DNA from: Planctomycetes bacterium UBA1662
GTDB lineage: Bacteria; Planctomycetota; UBA8108
Direction of reading: 5' to 3'
Assembly (NCBI GenBank): GCA_002320775.1
Contig: DCKY01000182.1
Location: forward strand, 1-5,404
DNA: 5,404 nucleotides
The notes under the pieces were generated by a model. It made no database searches. It had not been told where the DNA came from and saw only the letters and a list, made by a program, of their open reading frames with translations. The number at the start of each line of letters is the position of its first letter. Position 1 is the first letter of the stretch. The translations under genes were made by a program, and so were the position numbers. Below, one piece after another: positions 1 through 5,404 of the stretch.

Positions 1-1136
1 CCGCGGGTGCGGGGAATGGTCTGCTTCGGCTGCTTGTAGGCCTTCATGGCCGCCTCGGGAACCAGGCGCACTCCTCCGGCCCCGTGCGAGCCGTGGGTGA
101 TCGAGCCCTTGTCGCCGATGATCACGGCTCCGGTGCCGGGAGGGTTCTTCCCCGGATCGAGATCCTTCGTCCGCGGAATCCTCATCGTCCCACTGTACCA
201 GTAGAGCGTAACCGGCCCGCGGTCGCCCTTGGAGGGGAATTCAAACCGCGTCCTGCTGCCCCTGGCAAAGGTATCGATATGCGCCTTCGGATCGAAATCC
301 AGCATATCCAGCACCTCGATGCTCGAGGGCGTGCCCAGGTCGAGGGCCCAGAAGGACGGATCGACCACGTGGCAGACCCAGTCGCCGATGGTTCCGTTGC
401 CGTAGGGGCGCCAGGCGCGCCAGTTGCCCGGGAGGTACATGCCGTGGTAGCTCCGCTCAGCGGCCGGGCCCTGCCAGAGGTCCCAGTCGAGCTCCTTGGG
501 GATGGCCTGCTTCTCAGAGCGTTTCGGCAGCTCCTTGACCCTGGTGTGCACTGCAGTGCAGGCGGCGTGGACCGTGTGAACCTTGCCGATCGCTCCATCG
601 CGAATCCACTCGACGCACTTGCGGATATCGCCTGAGGAATGCCCCTGGTTGCCGAGCTGGGTGACAACCTTCTGCTTCCTGGCCTCCGCCATCAGGGCGC
701 GAACCTCGTGCACCGAGTGGGCCAGGGGCTTCTCGCAGTAGACGTGCTTGCCGAGCTTGAGAGCCGCCATGCAGGCGACGGCATGGGTGTGATCGGGAGT
801 CGAGACCGCCACCACATCGGCCTCCTTGCCCACCTTGTCGAGCATCCTGCGGAAATCCTTGAACTTCGGCGCCTGGGCGAAACGTTTGAAGGAGCCCGCC
901 GCTCGGCGATCATCCACATCGCAGAGACCGACGACGTTGTTGCCGCCTGAAAGACCGCCTACCTGGGCGCCTCCGCGGCCGCCGCAGCCGATGAAGGCGA
1001 CGCCCATCTTGTCGTTGGGCGCCGTCCGTCCGGGGCCTCCGAGCAGATCGGGGGAGGCAATCGCGAAGCTTGTGGCGGCTGTCGCGGCGCCTTTTAAAAA
1101 CCGCCTCCGGGTCAGGTTCTTCTTTCTACAGGCCAT
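1..1136 (-). CDS. Gfo/Idh/MocA family NAD(P)-dependent oxidoreductase with Tat signal (C-terminus cut by window edge)
   Basis: I translated this frame by hand: it is open from the ATG at 1136 to the left edge (378 complete codons), so the C-terminus is missing; related proteins are usually about 420-460 residues. Residues 8-16 (LTRRRFLKG) form a twin-arginine signal, followed by a short Ala-rich hydrophobic stretch, so export folded with its cofactor is expected. The Rossmann nucleotide-binding loop is GCGGRG at 50-55. EKP at 135-137 supplies the conserved Lys136. GDWVCHVVD at 251-259 gives the D-x3-H pair (D252, H256) corresponding to catalytic residues of inositol dehydrogenase-like enzymes. 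These enzymes oxidise or reduce sugars and polyols; the substrate cannot be read from the sequence. The ATG at 1136 has GGAGG seven bases upstream. An in-frame ATG at 1163 has no Shine-Dalgarno and would lengthen the n-region by nine residues. Family assignment is very secure; substrate unknown. Confidence 0.95.
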   Translation of the reverse strand, partial: MACRKKNLTRRRFLKGAATAATSFAIASPDLLGGPGRTAPNDKMGVAFIGCGGRGGAQVGGLSGGNNVVGLCDVDDRRAAGSFKRFAQAPKFKDFRRMLDKVGKEADVVAVSTPDHTHAVACMAALKLGKHVYCEKPLAHSVHEVRALMAEARKQKVVTQLGNQGHSSGDIRKCVEWIRDGAIGKVHTVHAACTAVHTRVKELPKRSEKQAIPKELDWDLWQGPAAERSYHGMYLPGNWRAWRPYGNGTIGDWVCHVVDPSFWALDLGTPSSIEVLDMLDFDPKAHIDTFARGSRTRFEFPSKGDRGPVTLYWYSGTMRIPRTKDLDPGKNPPGTGAVIIGDKGSITHGSHGAGGVRLVPEAAMKAYKQPKQTIPRTR

Positions 1137-1143
1137 CAGCTTG

Positions 1144-1148
1144 CCTCC
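1144..1148 (-). promoter_or_regulatory. Shine-Dalgarno of the Tat-signal oxidoreductase
   Basis: GGAGG on the minus strand lies seven bases upstream of the ATG at 1136. It decides the start in favour of 1136 over the in-frame ATG at 1163, which lacks any such motif. Confidence 0.8.
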
Positions 1149-1225
1149 GGTTCTCTCGGTCATGCGGTACAGGAATCTGCTGGAGCCCTTGCCGTCCGGC
1201 TTCCAGCGCCCATCCAAACGATAAC

Positions 1226-1255
1226 ATTGTATGCCTATCCGCCCTCCGGTGAAAA
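1226..1255 (-). promoter_or_regulatory. Possible weak sigma70-like promoter for the oxidoreductase gene
   Basis: On the minus strand TTTTCA (1255-1250) and TACAAT (1231-1226) are 18 bases apart, inside the 130-base gap after the TPM gene that ends at 1267. The -10 box is good and the -35 box poor. Its position, about 90 bases before the start at 1136, fits a separate promoter for the oxidoreductase. Promoter consensus in the likely host group is not well known to me, so this is only a candidate. Confidence 0.3.
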
Positions 1256-1266
1256 CATTCCGTCTC

Positions 1267-2454
1267 TCACCAGCTGCCCGAGGCGCCGCCGCCCCCGGAA
1301 AATCCTCCGCCGCCGAACCCGCCGCCGCCGCCGCCATCCCCGCTGCCAGCGGACTCTAAGAACCCCTTGCCGTACCCAGGTCGAGCCTGGTACATAAGAA
1401 CCATTGCCCCCACGGCAAGGCTTTGCTTCGTGCAACAGAACCATGCGAAACTGAACAGCTTCATGACATAAAAGAGCGTCCATGGAAGACCGTAGAAGAA
1501 GAAGGTCAGCACGATCCAGATCCCCGCAGCGCCAGGATCGTCGACGAAAGAGAAAAGACAAGCAACTGTGACCCCCACCCCGACCCACCACAGGTACCAC
1601 TTCTTCCCCAGGAGGGCGTGCGATGTCAAGGCCATGGGAAAAACCGAGGCAAAGAAAGGGGCCCCGCCAAGAAGCAACGCCAGGGTAAACAACCCCCCCC
1701 CTGCCAGCTTGCAGGCCGCGCTGAATCTACCCTTGTAAAAAACGTCGAGAATCGCCGCGGCCAGGAAGAGAAGCGGCGCCAGGATCACAAGGACGATGTC
1801 GATGATCTGCCTCCACGTTGGGTTCTTCCGCAAATCGATGCCTAATGACGCCTTCAACATCCCCTCTATCATCCTGTCCAAAAGGTCTTCCCCGCCGGGT
1901 TGCCCGGTCTCCTTGATGGCTGGAAGCCCCTCTGCCTCCGCCGACCGCCTCACCATCTTCGAAAGCTCAACGACCGCCGCGTGGAGGCCGCCTGAATAAT
2001 CCCCCTTCTTGAACCTCGGGATCATGACCGAACGCGTGATCTTCAGGCAGTGGGCATCATGGGCTCTTCCCCACTCCGCCCCCAGCTCAATCCGGCTTTT
2101 CCGGTCACCGATGCTGACCAGCAAGAGGATCCCCTTGTTGATAAGCTCTCCCTCCGTTCCGCGCTTGCTGATCTGCCACTTGTTGAACCACTTCTCGGCA
2201 AGGGCTTCCATAGAAGAGCCCCGCTGGCCGTATTTCCCCATCGATTGAATGGTGACAACCACGATGGGAGTATCGTCCTGCTCGAACCCGGTCTTCTGTA
2301 ATTCCCTGATCGAATGCGCATGCTGCGGCTTGACCACATTGGCGTAGTCCTGCAGAAACTCGCGCGGTCCGGGCTGGGGCGGGATCTCGGGGGCCGCGTA
2401 CGCCGGCAGGGCTGAAAGAAGCAGCAAGGCCGATAGGCTCAGCGGTTTATTCAT
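1267..2454 (-). CDS. Secreted TPM-domain membrane protein with Gly-rich C-terminal tail (third TPM gene of the operon)
   Basis: A 395-residue protein. Residues 1-20 are a signal peptide, probably cut after PAYA. A TPM domain (PF04536, YgcG/Psb32 type) covers about 35-170, with the core strand TPIVVVTI at 62-69, the segment GILLLVSIGDRKSRIELGA at 108-126, and PRFKKGD at 146-152. D133, H135 and C136 match positions in the TPM protein at 3202-4296. Four or five hydrophobic helices follow (about 216-238, 247-270, 286-303, 310-331 and possibly 333-354). The tail from 371 is almost all Gly and ends FSGGGGASGSW. TPM domains are associated with membrane-protein quality control, such as photosystem II repair in phototrophs; the bacterial role is unsettled, and old annotations calling such proteins methanol dehydrogenases are unreliable. 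It starts 41 bases after the preceding gene and has only a distant AGGA as ribosome site. A run of nine G encodes Gly252-254. Confidence 0.9.
   Translation of the reverse strand: MNKPLSLSALLLLSALPAYAAPEIPPQPGPREFLQDYANVVKPQHAHSIRELQKTGFEQDDTPIVVVTIQSMGKYGQRGSSMEALAEKWFNKWQISKRGTEGELINKGILLLVSIGDRKSRIELGAEWGRAHDAHCLKITRSVMIPRFKKGDYSGGLHAAVVELSKMVRRSAEAEGLPAIKETGQPGGEDLLDRMIEGMLKASLGIDLRKNPTWRQIIDIVLVILAPLLFLAAAILDVFYKGRFSAACKLAGGGLFTLALLLGGAPFFASVFPMALTSHALLGKKWYLWWVGVGVTVACLFSFVDDPGAAGIWIVLTFFFYGLPWTLFYVMKLFSFAWFCCTKQSLAVGAMVLMYQARPGYGKGFLESAGSGDGGGGGGFGGGGFSGGGGASGSW
1270..1344 (-). repeat. Gly-codon low-complexity tract, C-terminal tail of the TPM protein
   Basis: This stretch is rich in GGC, GGT and GGA codons and encodes residues 371-395, where about 17 of 25 residues are Gly with interspersed Phe and Ser. 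It ends in the residues ASGSW. The same kind of tract closes the paralog at 3205-3306. Tails of this type are a recurring feature of secreted TPM proteins. Confidence 0.85.
1693..1701 (-). repeat. Nine-base G homopolymer inside the TPM coding sequence
   Basis: Nine consecutive G on the coding strand exactly fill the codons for Gly252-Gly254, at the start of the second membrane helix. A single-base loss gives a stop about 20 codons later. A single-base gain leaves a reading frame open down to a stop at 1235. The run is a possible slippage or sequencing-error site. Confidence 0.9.
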
Positions 2455-2495
2455 GGCCGGCCGGATCCTGTCAGGGGGCGTGATTGAAGCGACCC

Positions 2496-3176
2496 TCAGG
2501 GTCTTGGATGGAAGAAAAGCACATGGTTGTCAAGCTCATCGGGATTGACCTCCCGGGAAGCCGGCAGGGACTCAGCCAGCTTCGCGCCGGCATCCTCGAC
2601 AACCTTTACAAAAGCATCTGTAAACTTTCCTTCCGCCAGGAGCTTCGTGGCGTTGTCTTTCAACTCCTCGAGTCCTTCAGCTCCGAGGACGCCCAGGGCA
2701 GCCTCATCCGCGAGGACCACCAGGCGCCTCTCCCTCAGGGAGATGTAGACGAGCAGGCCAGTGCGACCGGCGGTGGTGGCCATTCCGGCCGTGGCGAAGA
2801 CAAAGGCTGCCGAGCGCGCGACCTCCTCCTCTTCCTCCCGATCGAGGACGAAGAGACCGCGCAGCCTGGGAAAGAAGCTGGCGAGCAGGGTCCCGGCGAT
2901 AAATCCTCCCGAAACGATCAGGACCTGCCAGAGAGGATCCAGGGCTGGAAGCTCGCCCCAGCTCCCCTCGGGCTGCAGGTAAAGGCGCGCCGCATGCGCC
3001 AGGAGCACCGCGACGACTCCCACAAAGAGCCCGGCCAGAGATTCTCCCCGGTCGTAGCGCCCGGACTCGGTGGCCAGCGCGCAGACGATTTCCGCGGAAG
3101 TTTTCTCTTCCACCCCGGCAATCGTCTCCCGGACCTTCAGCCGCCCCTCTTCTCCCATCAGCTTATCTGCGTTCAT
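2496..3176 (-). CDS. TPM-domain protein with internal membrane hairpin, no signal peptide (second TPM gene of the operon)
   Basis: A 226-residue protein. It opens with a charged helix like that of membrane TPM proteins (RETIAGVEEKTSAEIVCAL at 16-34). Two transmembrane helices (about 46-66 and 82-102) then interrupt the domain, and an acidic segment (LDREEEEEVARS, 111-122) precedes the second half of the TPM fold, including TGLLVYISLRERRLVVLADE at 139-158. The arrangement matches the signal-less TPM family found next to secreted TPM genes. R104 and R106 after the second helix suggest that both soluble parts face the cytoplasm. The ATG at 3176 has AAAAGG eight bases upstream and follows the upstream TPM stop by 25 bases, which supports co-transcription. 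The length is normal for this subfamily. The C-terminal 15 or so residues are not conserved in any way I recognise. Molecular function is unknown. Confidence 0.85.
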   Translation of the reverse strand: MNADKLMGEEGRLKVRETIAGVEEKTSAEIVCALATESGRYDRGESLAGLFVGVVAVLLAHAARLYLQPEGSWGELPALDPLWQVLIVSGGFIAGTLLASFFPRLRGLFVLDREEEEEVARSAAFVFATAGMATTAGRTGLLVYISLRERRLVVLADEAALGVLGAEGLEELKDNATKLLAEGKFTDAFVKVVEDAGAKLAESLPASREVNPDELDNHVLFFHPRP

Positions 3177-3201
3177 CGTTATCGCCTTTTGTCATAATTC
3201 A

Positions 3202-4296
3202 TCACCAGCTCCCTGAGGCTCCTCCGCCTCCAGAGAAACCGCCGCTGCTGAAACCGCCACCACCGCCGCCGCTCCAGCCTCCTCCTCCTCCGCCGCCTCT
3301 GCCGCCCTTCATGCCCATAAACAAAAACAATGCGAGGACGATGATGTAGGTCAGCAGACCAGCGGCTATGAGCACAACTCCGGCTATCAGGAGTCCCTTC
3401 TGGTTCTTGGGATATTTGAAGGAGAGACCGATCAGCGCAATCCCGACAATCACGCAGATGATGATCAGGCCTGTGGGCAGGGACGGCAGCGTCTGGCCGG
3501 AAGAACGAGAGCTCCTGTAGCTGCGCCCGGAGCTGCTTCGGGGAGCCGCCTGCCCGGGCGGCGTACCAGCCATCTCCGCAAGGGCCTGTACCCCCGCCTC
3601 GATCCCGCCGGCAAAGTCGCCTTTTTTGAATCTTGGAACGATCTTGCTGTTCATGATAACGGAGCAATGCCTGTCCCAGTCCCGCCCCCAATCCGCTCCC
3701 AGCTCGATCCTGGCCTTCCGGTCGCCAACGCTAACCAGCAACAGGATCCCCCTGTTGATGAGTTCCCCCTCCTCTCCCCGTTTGCCAATCTCCCATTTAT
3801 TGAACCAGGTATAACCAAAGCGCTCGATGGACCAGTCCTTAGGGCCGTATTCCCGCATCGAGTTGATGGTCACCACGACAATAGGCGTGTTCTGTTCGTG
3901 GTAGGAGGCGAGCTGGACCTGGTGAAGCTCCTTTTCCTGTGCTTCGTCAAGCAGCTCGGCATAATCAGCTGTGGGATAATCTTCGTCTGGAGGCGCCGGG
4001 ATCTTGATTCCCGCGAAACGAAAATCCTCTTCCTCGGGATCCTTGGCGGCCGGCTCGCCGGCAGCCTCGTCCTTCTCCTGGGTCGCAACCGCTGCCTCAG
4101 CATCAGCCTTGGCCTGGTCGGCAGCCTCCAGGGTATCGCGGATCTTCTTCTCGGCCGCAGCCTCGTTCTTCTCCGGGGAAGGCTCGGCCGGCTTGGTGTC
4201 TTCCTGGCAGACCGCGACTGTAGAGAGAAGCGAAAGGAGGAGCGCTACCGCGGTACAGCGAATCAAATGGACTGAACACCGGGAAAGGTCAGGCAA
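3202..4296 (-). CDS. Secreted TPM-domain protein with acidic linker and Gly-rich tail (first TPM gene of the operon)
   Basis: A 364-residue protein starting at TTG, with AGGAG nine bases upstream and an in-frame TAG five codons before it. Residues 1-30 form a signal peptide with a Leu/Ala/Val core (about 16-29). Residues 31-92 are an Ala/Glu/Lys-rich, probably helical linker absent from the paralog. The TPM domain runs from about 105 to 243 and includes TPIVVVTINSM (137-147), WFNKW (164-168), GILLLVSVGDRKARIELGA (183-201) and PRFKKGD (221-227), with D208, H210 and C211. A Ser/Arg-rich spacer (253-268) leads to two membrane helices (about 275-293 and 301-327). The Gly-rich tail from 331 ends FSGGGGASGSW. 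Two helices would return the tail to the periplasmic side. It is the first gene of the TPM operon and is divergent from the esterase. Stops TGA TGA are in tandem. Biochemical role unknown. Confidence 0.9.
   Translation of the reverse strand: MPDLSRCSVHLIRCTAVALLLSLLSTVAVCQEDTKPAEPSPEKNEAAAEKKIRDTLEAADQAKADAEAAVATQEKDEAAGEPAAKDPEEEDFRFAGIKIPAPPDEDYPTADYAELLDEAQEKELHQVQLASYHEQNTPIVVVTINSMREYGPKDWSIERFGYTWFNKWEIGKRGEEGELINRGILLLVSVGDRKARIELGADWGRDWDRHCSVIMNSKIVPRFKKGDFAGGIEAGVQALAEMAGTPPGQAAPRSSSGRSYRSSRSSGQTLPSLPTGLIIICVIVGIALIGLSFKYPKNQKGLLIAGVVLIAAGLLTYIIVLALFLFMGMKGGRGGGGGGGWSGGGGGGFSSGGFSGGGGASGSW
3205..3306 (-). repeat. Gly-codon low-complexity tract, C-terminal tail of the first TPM protein
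   Basis: It encodes residues 331-364, nearly all Gly with Trp, Phe and Ser punctuation, ending in the same ten residues (SGGGGASGSW) as the paralog ending at 1270. On the plus strand it appears as repeated GCC/TCC triplets. Confidence 0.85.
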
Positions 4297-4472
4297 GACA
4301 GCGGTCTCCTATGTTTATTTACAAACTCGGACGGGCGCCTCATTCGATCCAACACAGCTTCCTTGTCCCTACTGCAGCAAAAGACCAAAGATGAATCAAG
4401 CTATTCGAATGGACTATTTCGCCTCTTAAGAAAGATGCTCGTGAGACTGCGGGATGTTACGCTTTTTCGATC
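4297..4472. promoter_or_regulatory. Divergent intergenic region between the TPM operon and the esterase gene
   Basis: This 176-base gap must hold the promoters of the leftward TPM operon and the rightward esterase, because both genes start here. It is visibly more AT-rich than its surroundings. I could not find a convincing -35/-10 pair for either direction. It contains a perfect 8-base palindrome ATTCGAAT (4403-4410) and an imperfect inverted repeat GTTTATTTACAAAC (4313-4326) just upstream of the TPM ribosome site. I see no small gene or RNA here. Confidence 0.5.
4306..4310 (-). promoter_or_regulatory. Shine-Dalgarno supporting a TTG start
   Basis: AGGAG on the minus strand, nine bases before the TTG at 4296-4294. 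There is no in-frame ATG or GTG that would leave a signal peptide, and an in-frame TAG overlaps this motif, so the start must lie downstream of it. The next possible start, TTG at 4266, has no ribosome site. Confidence 0.8.
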
Positions 4473-5404
4473 ATGAAAAAACTCAGCCCCTGCCTGATAC
4501 TCTCCCTGGCCCTGGCGGCCTCGAACCAGTCTCTCAGCGCCGAGCTGCGCCTTCCCAACATCTTCGGCGACGGCATGGTGCTCCAACGCGGCAAGCCGGC
4601 GGCCATCTGGGGCTGGGCCGCTCCCGGGGAGGAGGTCAAGGTGACCTTTTCCGAACAGGAGGCGACCACAAGGGCGGACGCGGAGGGGAGATGGCTGGCC
4701 AGGCTCGCTCCCATGAAGGCGAACGCCAGGGGAGCCACCCTGGATGTCGCCGCGGGAGATGAGCGCCGGAGAGTCGCCGATGTGCTCGTAGGAGACGTCT
4801 GGATCTGCGGCGGGCAGAGCAACATGGAATGGTCGATGCGCGCCAGCCGCGACGCCGACCTCGAGATCTCGAGCGCCGACTACCCCGCCATCCGCTACGC
4901 CCGTCTGCCCCACATCGCGCGGCCCGAGCCCCAGGAAGACTTCCCGCTGGAGGATCGCAAGAACCCCCAGGGCTCCTGGCGGCGCTGCGCTGGCAAAGAT
5001 GTCGAGAGCTGCACCGCGGTGGGCTATTACTTCGCCCGCCGCCTGCACAGAAGAATCAAGGTGCCCATCGGGATCATCGATACATCCTGGGGCGGCACCA
5101 TGGCCCAGCACTGGGTCTCCACCGGAACCCTGCGTCCATTCCCCGAGATGAAACCGTATTTCGAACAATTCGAGACAAAGATGAAGGAATGGACCGAAGG
5201 CGGAGGTGAAGAAGGGGCCCGTAAAAGGCTCGCGGCCGACACCGCGGCCTGGGAGAAGAAGCGAGCCGAGGCGAAGGCGAAGGGAGAACGCGAGCCGCGC
5301 CGCCCGAACGCGAACAACTACACCAACCCCGCCACCAAGCGCCAGCCCGGCGGCATGTACAACGGCATGATCTTTCCGCTGAAGAAGCTCGCCATCAAGG
5401 GAGT
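4473..5404 (+). CDS. Sialate O-acetylesterase-like SGNH hydrolase, secreted (3' end cut by window edge)
   Basis: The frame is open from the ATG at 4473 to the right edge (310 codons); family members are usually about 480-520 residues, so the C-terminal third is missing. Residues 1-23 are a signal peptide (MKKLSPCLILSL start, cut near LSA). FGDGMVLQRG (31-40) opens the N-terminal beta-sandwich typical of the family. GDVWICGGQSNMEW (107-120) carries the catalytic Ser116 in its GQSN block. GIIDTSWGGT (200-209) holds a conserved oxyanion-region glycine motif, and YNGMIFPL (296-303) is the usual block before the missing C-terminal Asp/His. The charged, Lys/Glu/Ala-rich stretch at about 234-280 is a loop commonly variable in this family. 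The enzyme removes O-acetyl esters from sialic acids or other acetylated glycans; the real substrate here is unknown. There is no clear Shine-Dalgarno before the ATG, but the signal peptide supports this start. Confidence 0.94.
   Translation, partial: MKKLSPCLILSLALAASNQSLSAELRLPNIFGDGMVLQRGKPAAIWGWAAPGEEVKVTFSEQEATTRADAEGRWLARLAPMKANARGATLDVAAGDERRRVADVLVGDVWICGGQSNMEWSMRASRDADLEISSADYPAIRYARLPHIARPEPQEDFPLEDRKNPQGSWRRCAGKDVESCTAVGYYFARRLHRRIKVPIGIIDTSWGGTMAQHWVSTGTLRPFPEMKPYFEQFETKMKEWTEGGGEEGARKRLAADTAAWEKKRAEAKAKGEREPRRPNANNYTNPATKRQPGGMYNGMIFPLKKLAIKG

Noticed and set aside
84..950. Plus-strand open frames over the oxidoreductase region
   Set aside because: The minus strand has a continuous frame with Tat signal, Rossmann loop, EKP and D-x3-H motifs, so these are shadows.
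1182..1204. Inverted repeat GGAGCC...GGCTTCC as a terminator after the TPM operon
   Set aside because: The stem needs a bulge, the loop is long, and no T-run follows on the minus strand.
2491..2503. GACCCTCAGGGTC palindrome at the stop of the middle TPM gene
   Set aside because: The 13-base symmetry leaves a one-base loop, which cannot form a usable hairpin, and no T-run follows; it is probably coincidental with the stop codon.
2484..3197. Long plus-strand open frame opposite the middle TPM gene
   Set aside because: It lies almost entirely antisense to a gene with clear family motifs, has a composition typical of GC-rich antisense frames, and shows no recognisable domain or ribosome site.
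4201..4220. Lipobox at Cys30 of the first TPM protein
   Set aside because: The sequence before Cys30 is V-A-V, and position -1 should be Gly, Ala or Ser for a lipoprotein signal; an ordinary signal peptide is more likely.
3667..4275. Plus-strand open frame opposite the first TPM gene
   Set aside because: It mirrors the codon bias of the real minus-strand gene, which has signal peptide, TPM motifs and Gly tail; nothing in the antisense product is recognisable.
4316..4321. TAAATA as a -10 box for the TPM operon
   Set aside because: There is no matching -35 at 16-18 bases, and transcription from it would begin at or inside the Shine-Dalgarno at 4306-4310.
4401..5168. Minus-strand 255-residue open frame opposite the esterase gene
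   Set aside because: The plus strand encodes unambiguous esterase motifs (GQSNM, TSWGGT, YNGMI) across the same bases; the antisense frame is a GC-bias artefact.

Overview
The window is dense, GC-rich bacterial DNA holding five protein genes, two of them cut by the window edges. The organism is probably from the Planctomycetes-Verrucomicrobia-Chlamydiae (PVC) group or a similar environmental glycan degrader. I infer this from a Tat-exported Gfo/Idh/MocA oxidoreductase and a secreted sialate O-acetylesterase-type SGNH hydrolase, both of which are multi-copy in PVC genomes. No rRNA or other taxonomic marker is present, so the assignment is tentative.

Layout. The minus strand from about 4296 down to 1 carries four genes in the same direction. 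In transcription order they are: a secreted TPM-domain protein with a Gly-rich tail (4296-3202, TTG start with a strong Shine-Dalgarno); a membrane-hairpin TPM protein without a signal peptide (3176-2496); a second secreted TPM protein with several membrane helices and the same Gly-rich tail (2454-1267); and a Tat-signal Gfo/Idh/MocA oxidoreductase (from 1136, running off the left edge). The first three are separated by 25 and 41 bases and look like one operon. The oxidoreductase sits behind a 130-base gap and may be transcribed separately. On the plus strand, divergent from the operon across 176 bases, a sialate O-acetylesterase-like gene starts at 4473 and runs off the right edge.

How they may work together. 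The TPM trio is the core. TPM domains (Pfam PF04536, the YgcG/Psb32/TLP18.3 family) are linked to membrane-protein maintenance and are often encoded beside lemA, but no lemA lies in this window. The two secreted paralogs agree at about 63% of residues in the TPM core and end in an identical ten-residue tail, although their linkers and membrane regions differ completely. The middle gene probably presents its TPM fold on the cytoplasmic side, so the operon may place TPM domains on both faces of the inner membrane. The two flanking carbohydrate-type enzymes have no evident mechanistic link to the trio. No RNA gene, CRISPR array, insertion sequence or confident terminator is visible, and no gene-free stretch exceeds 300 bases.
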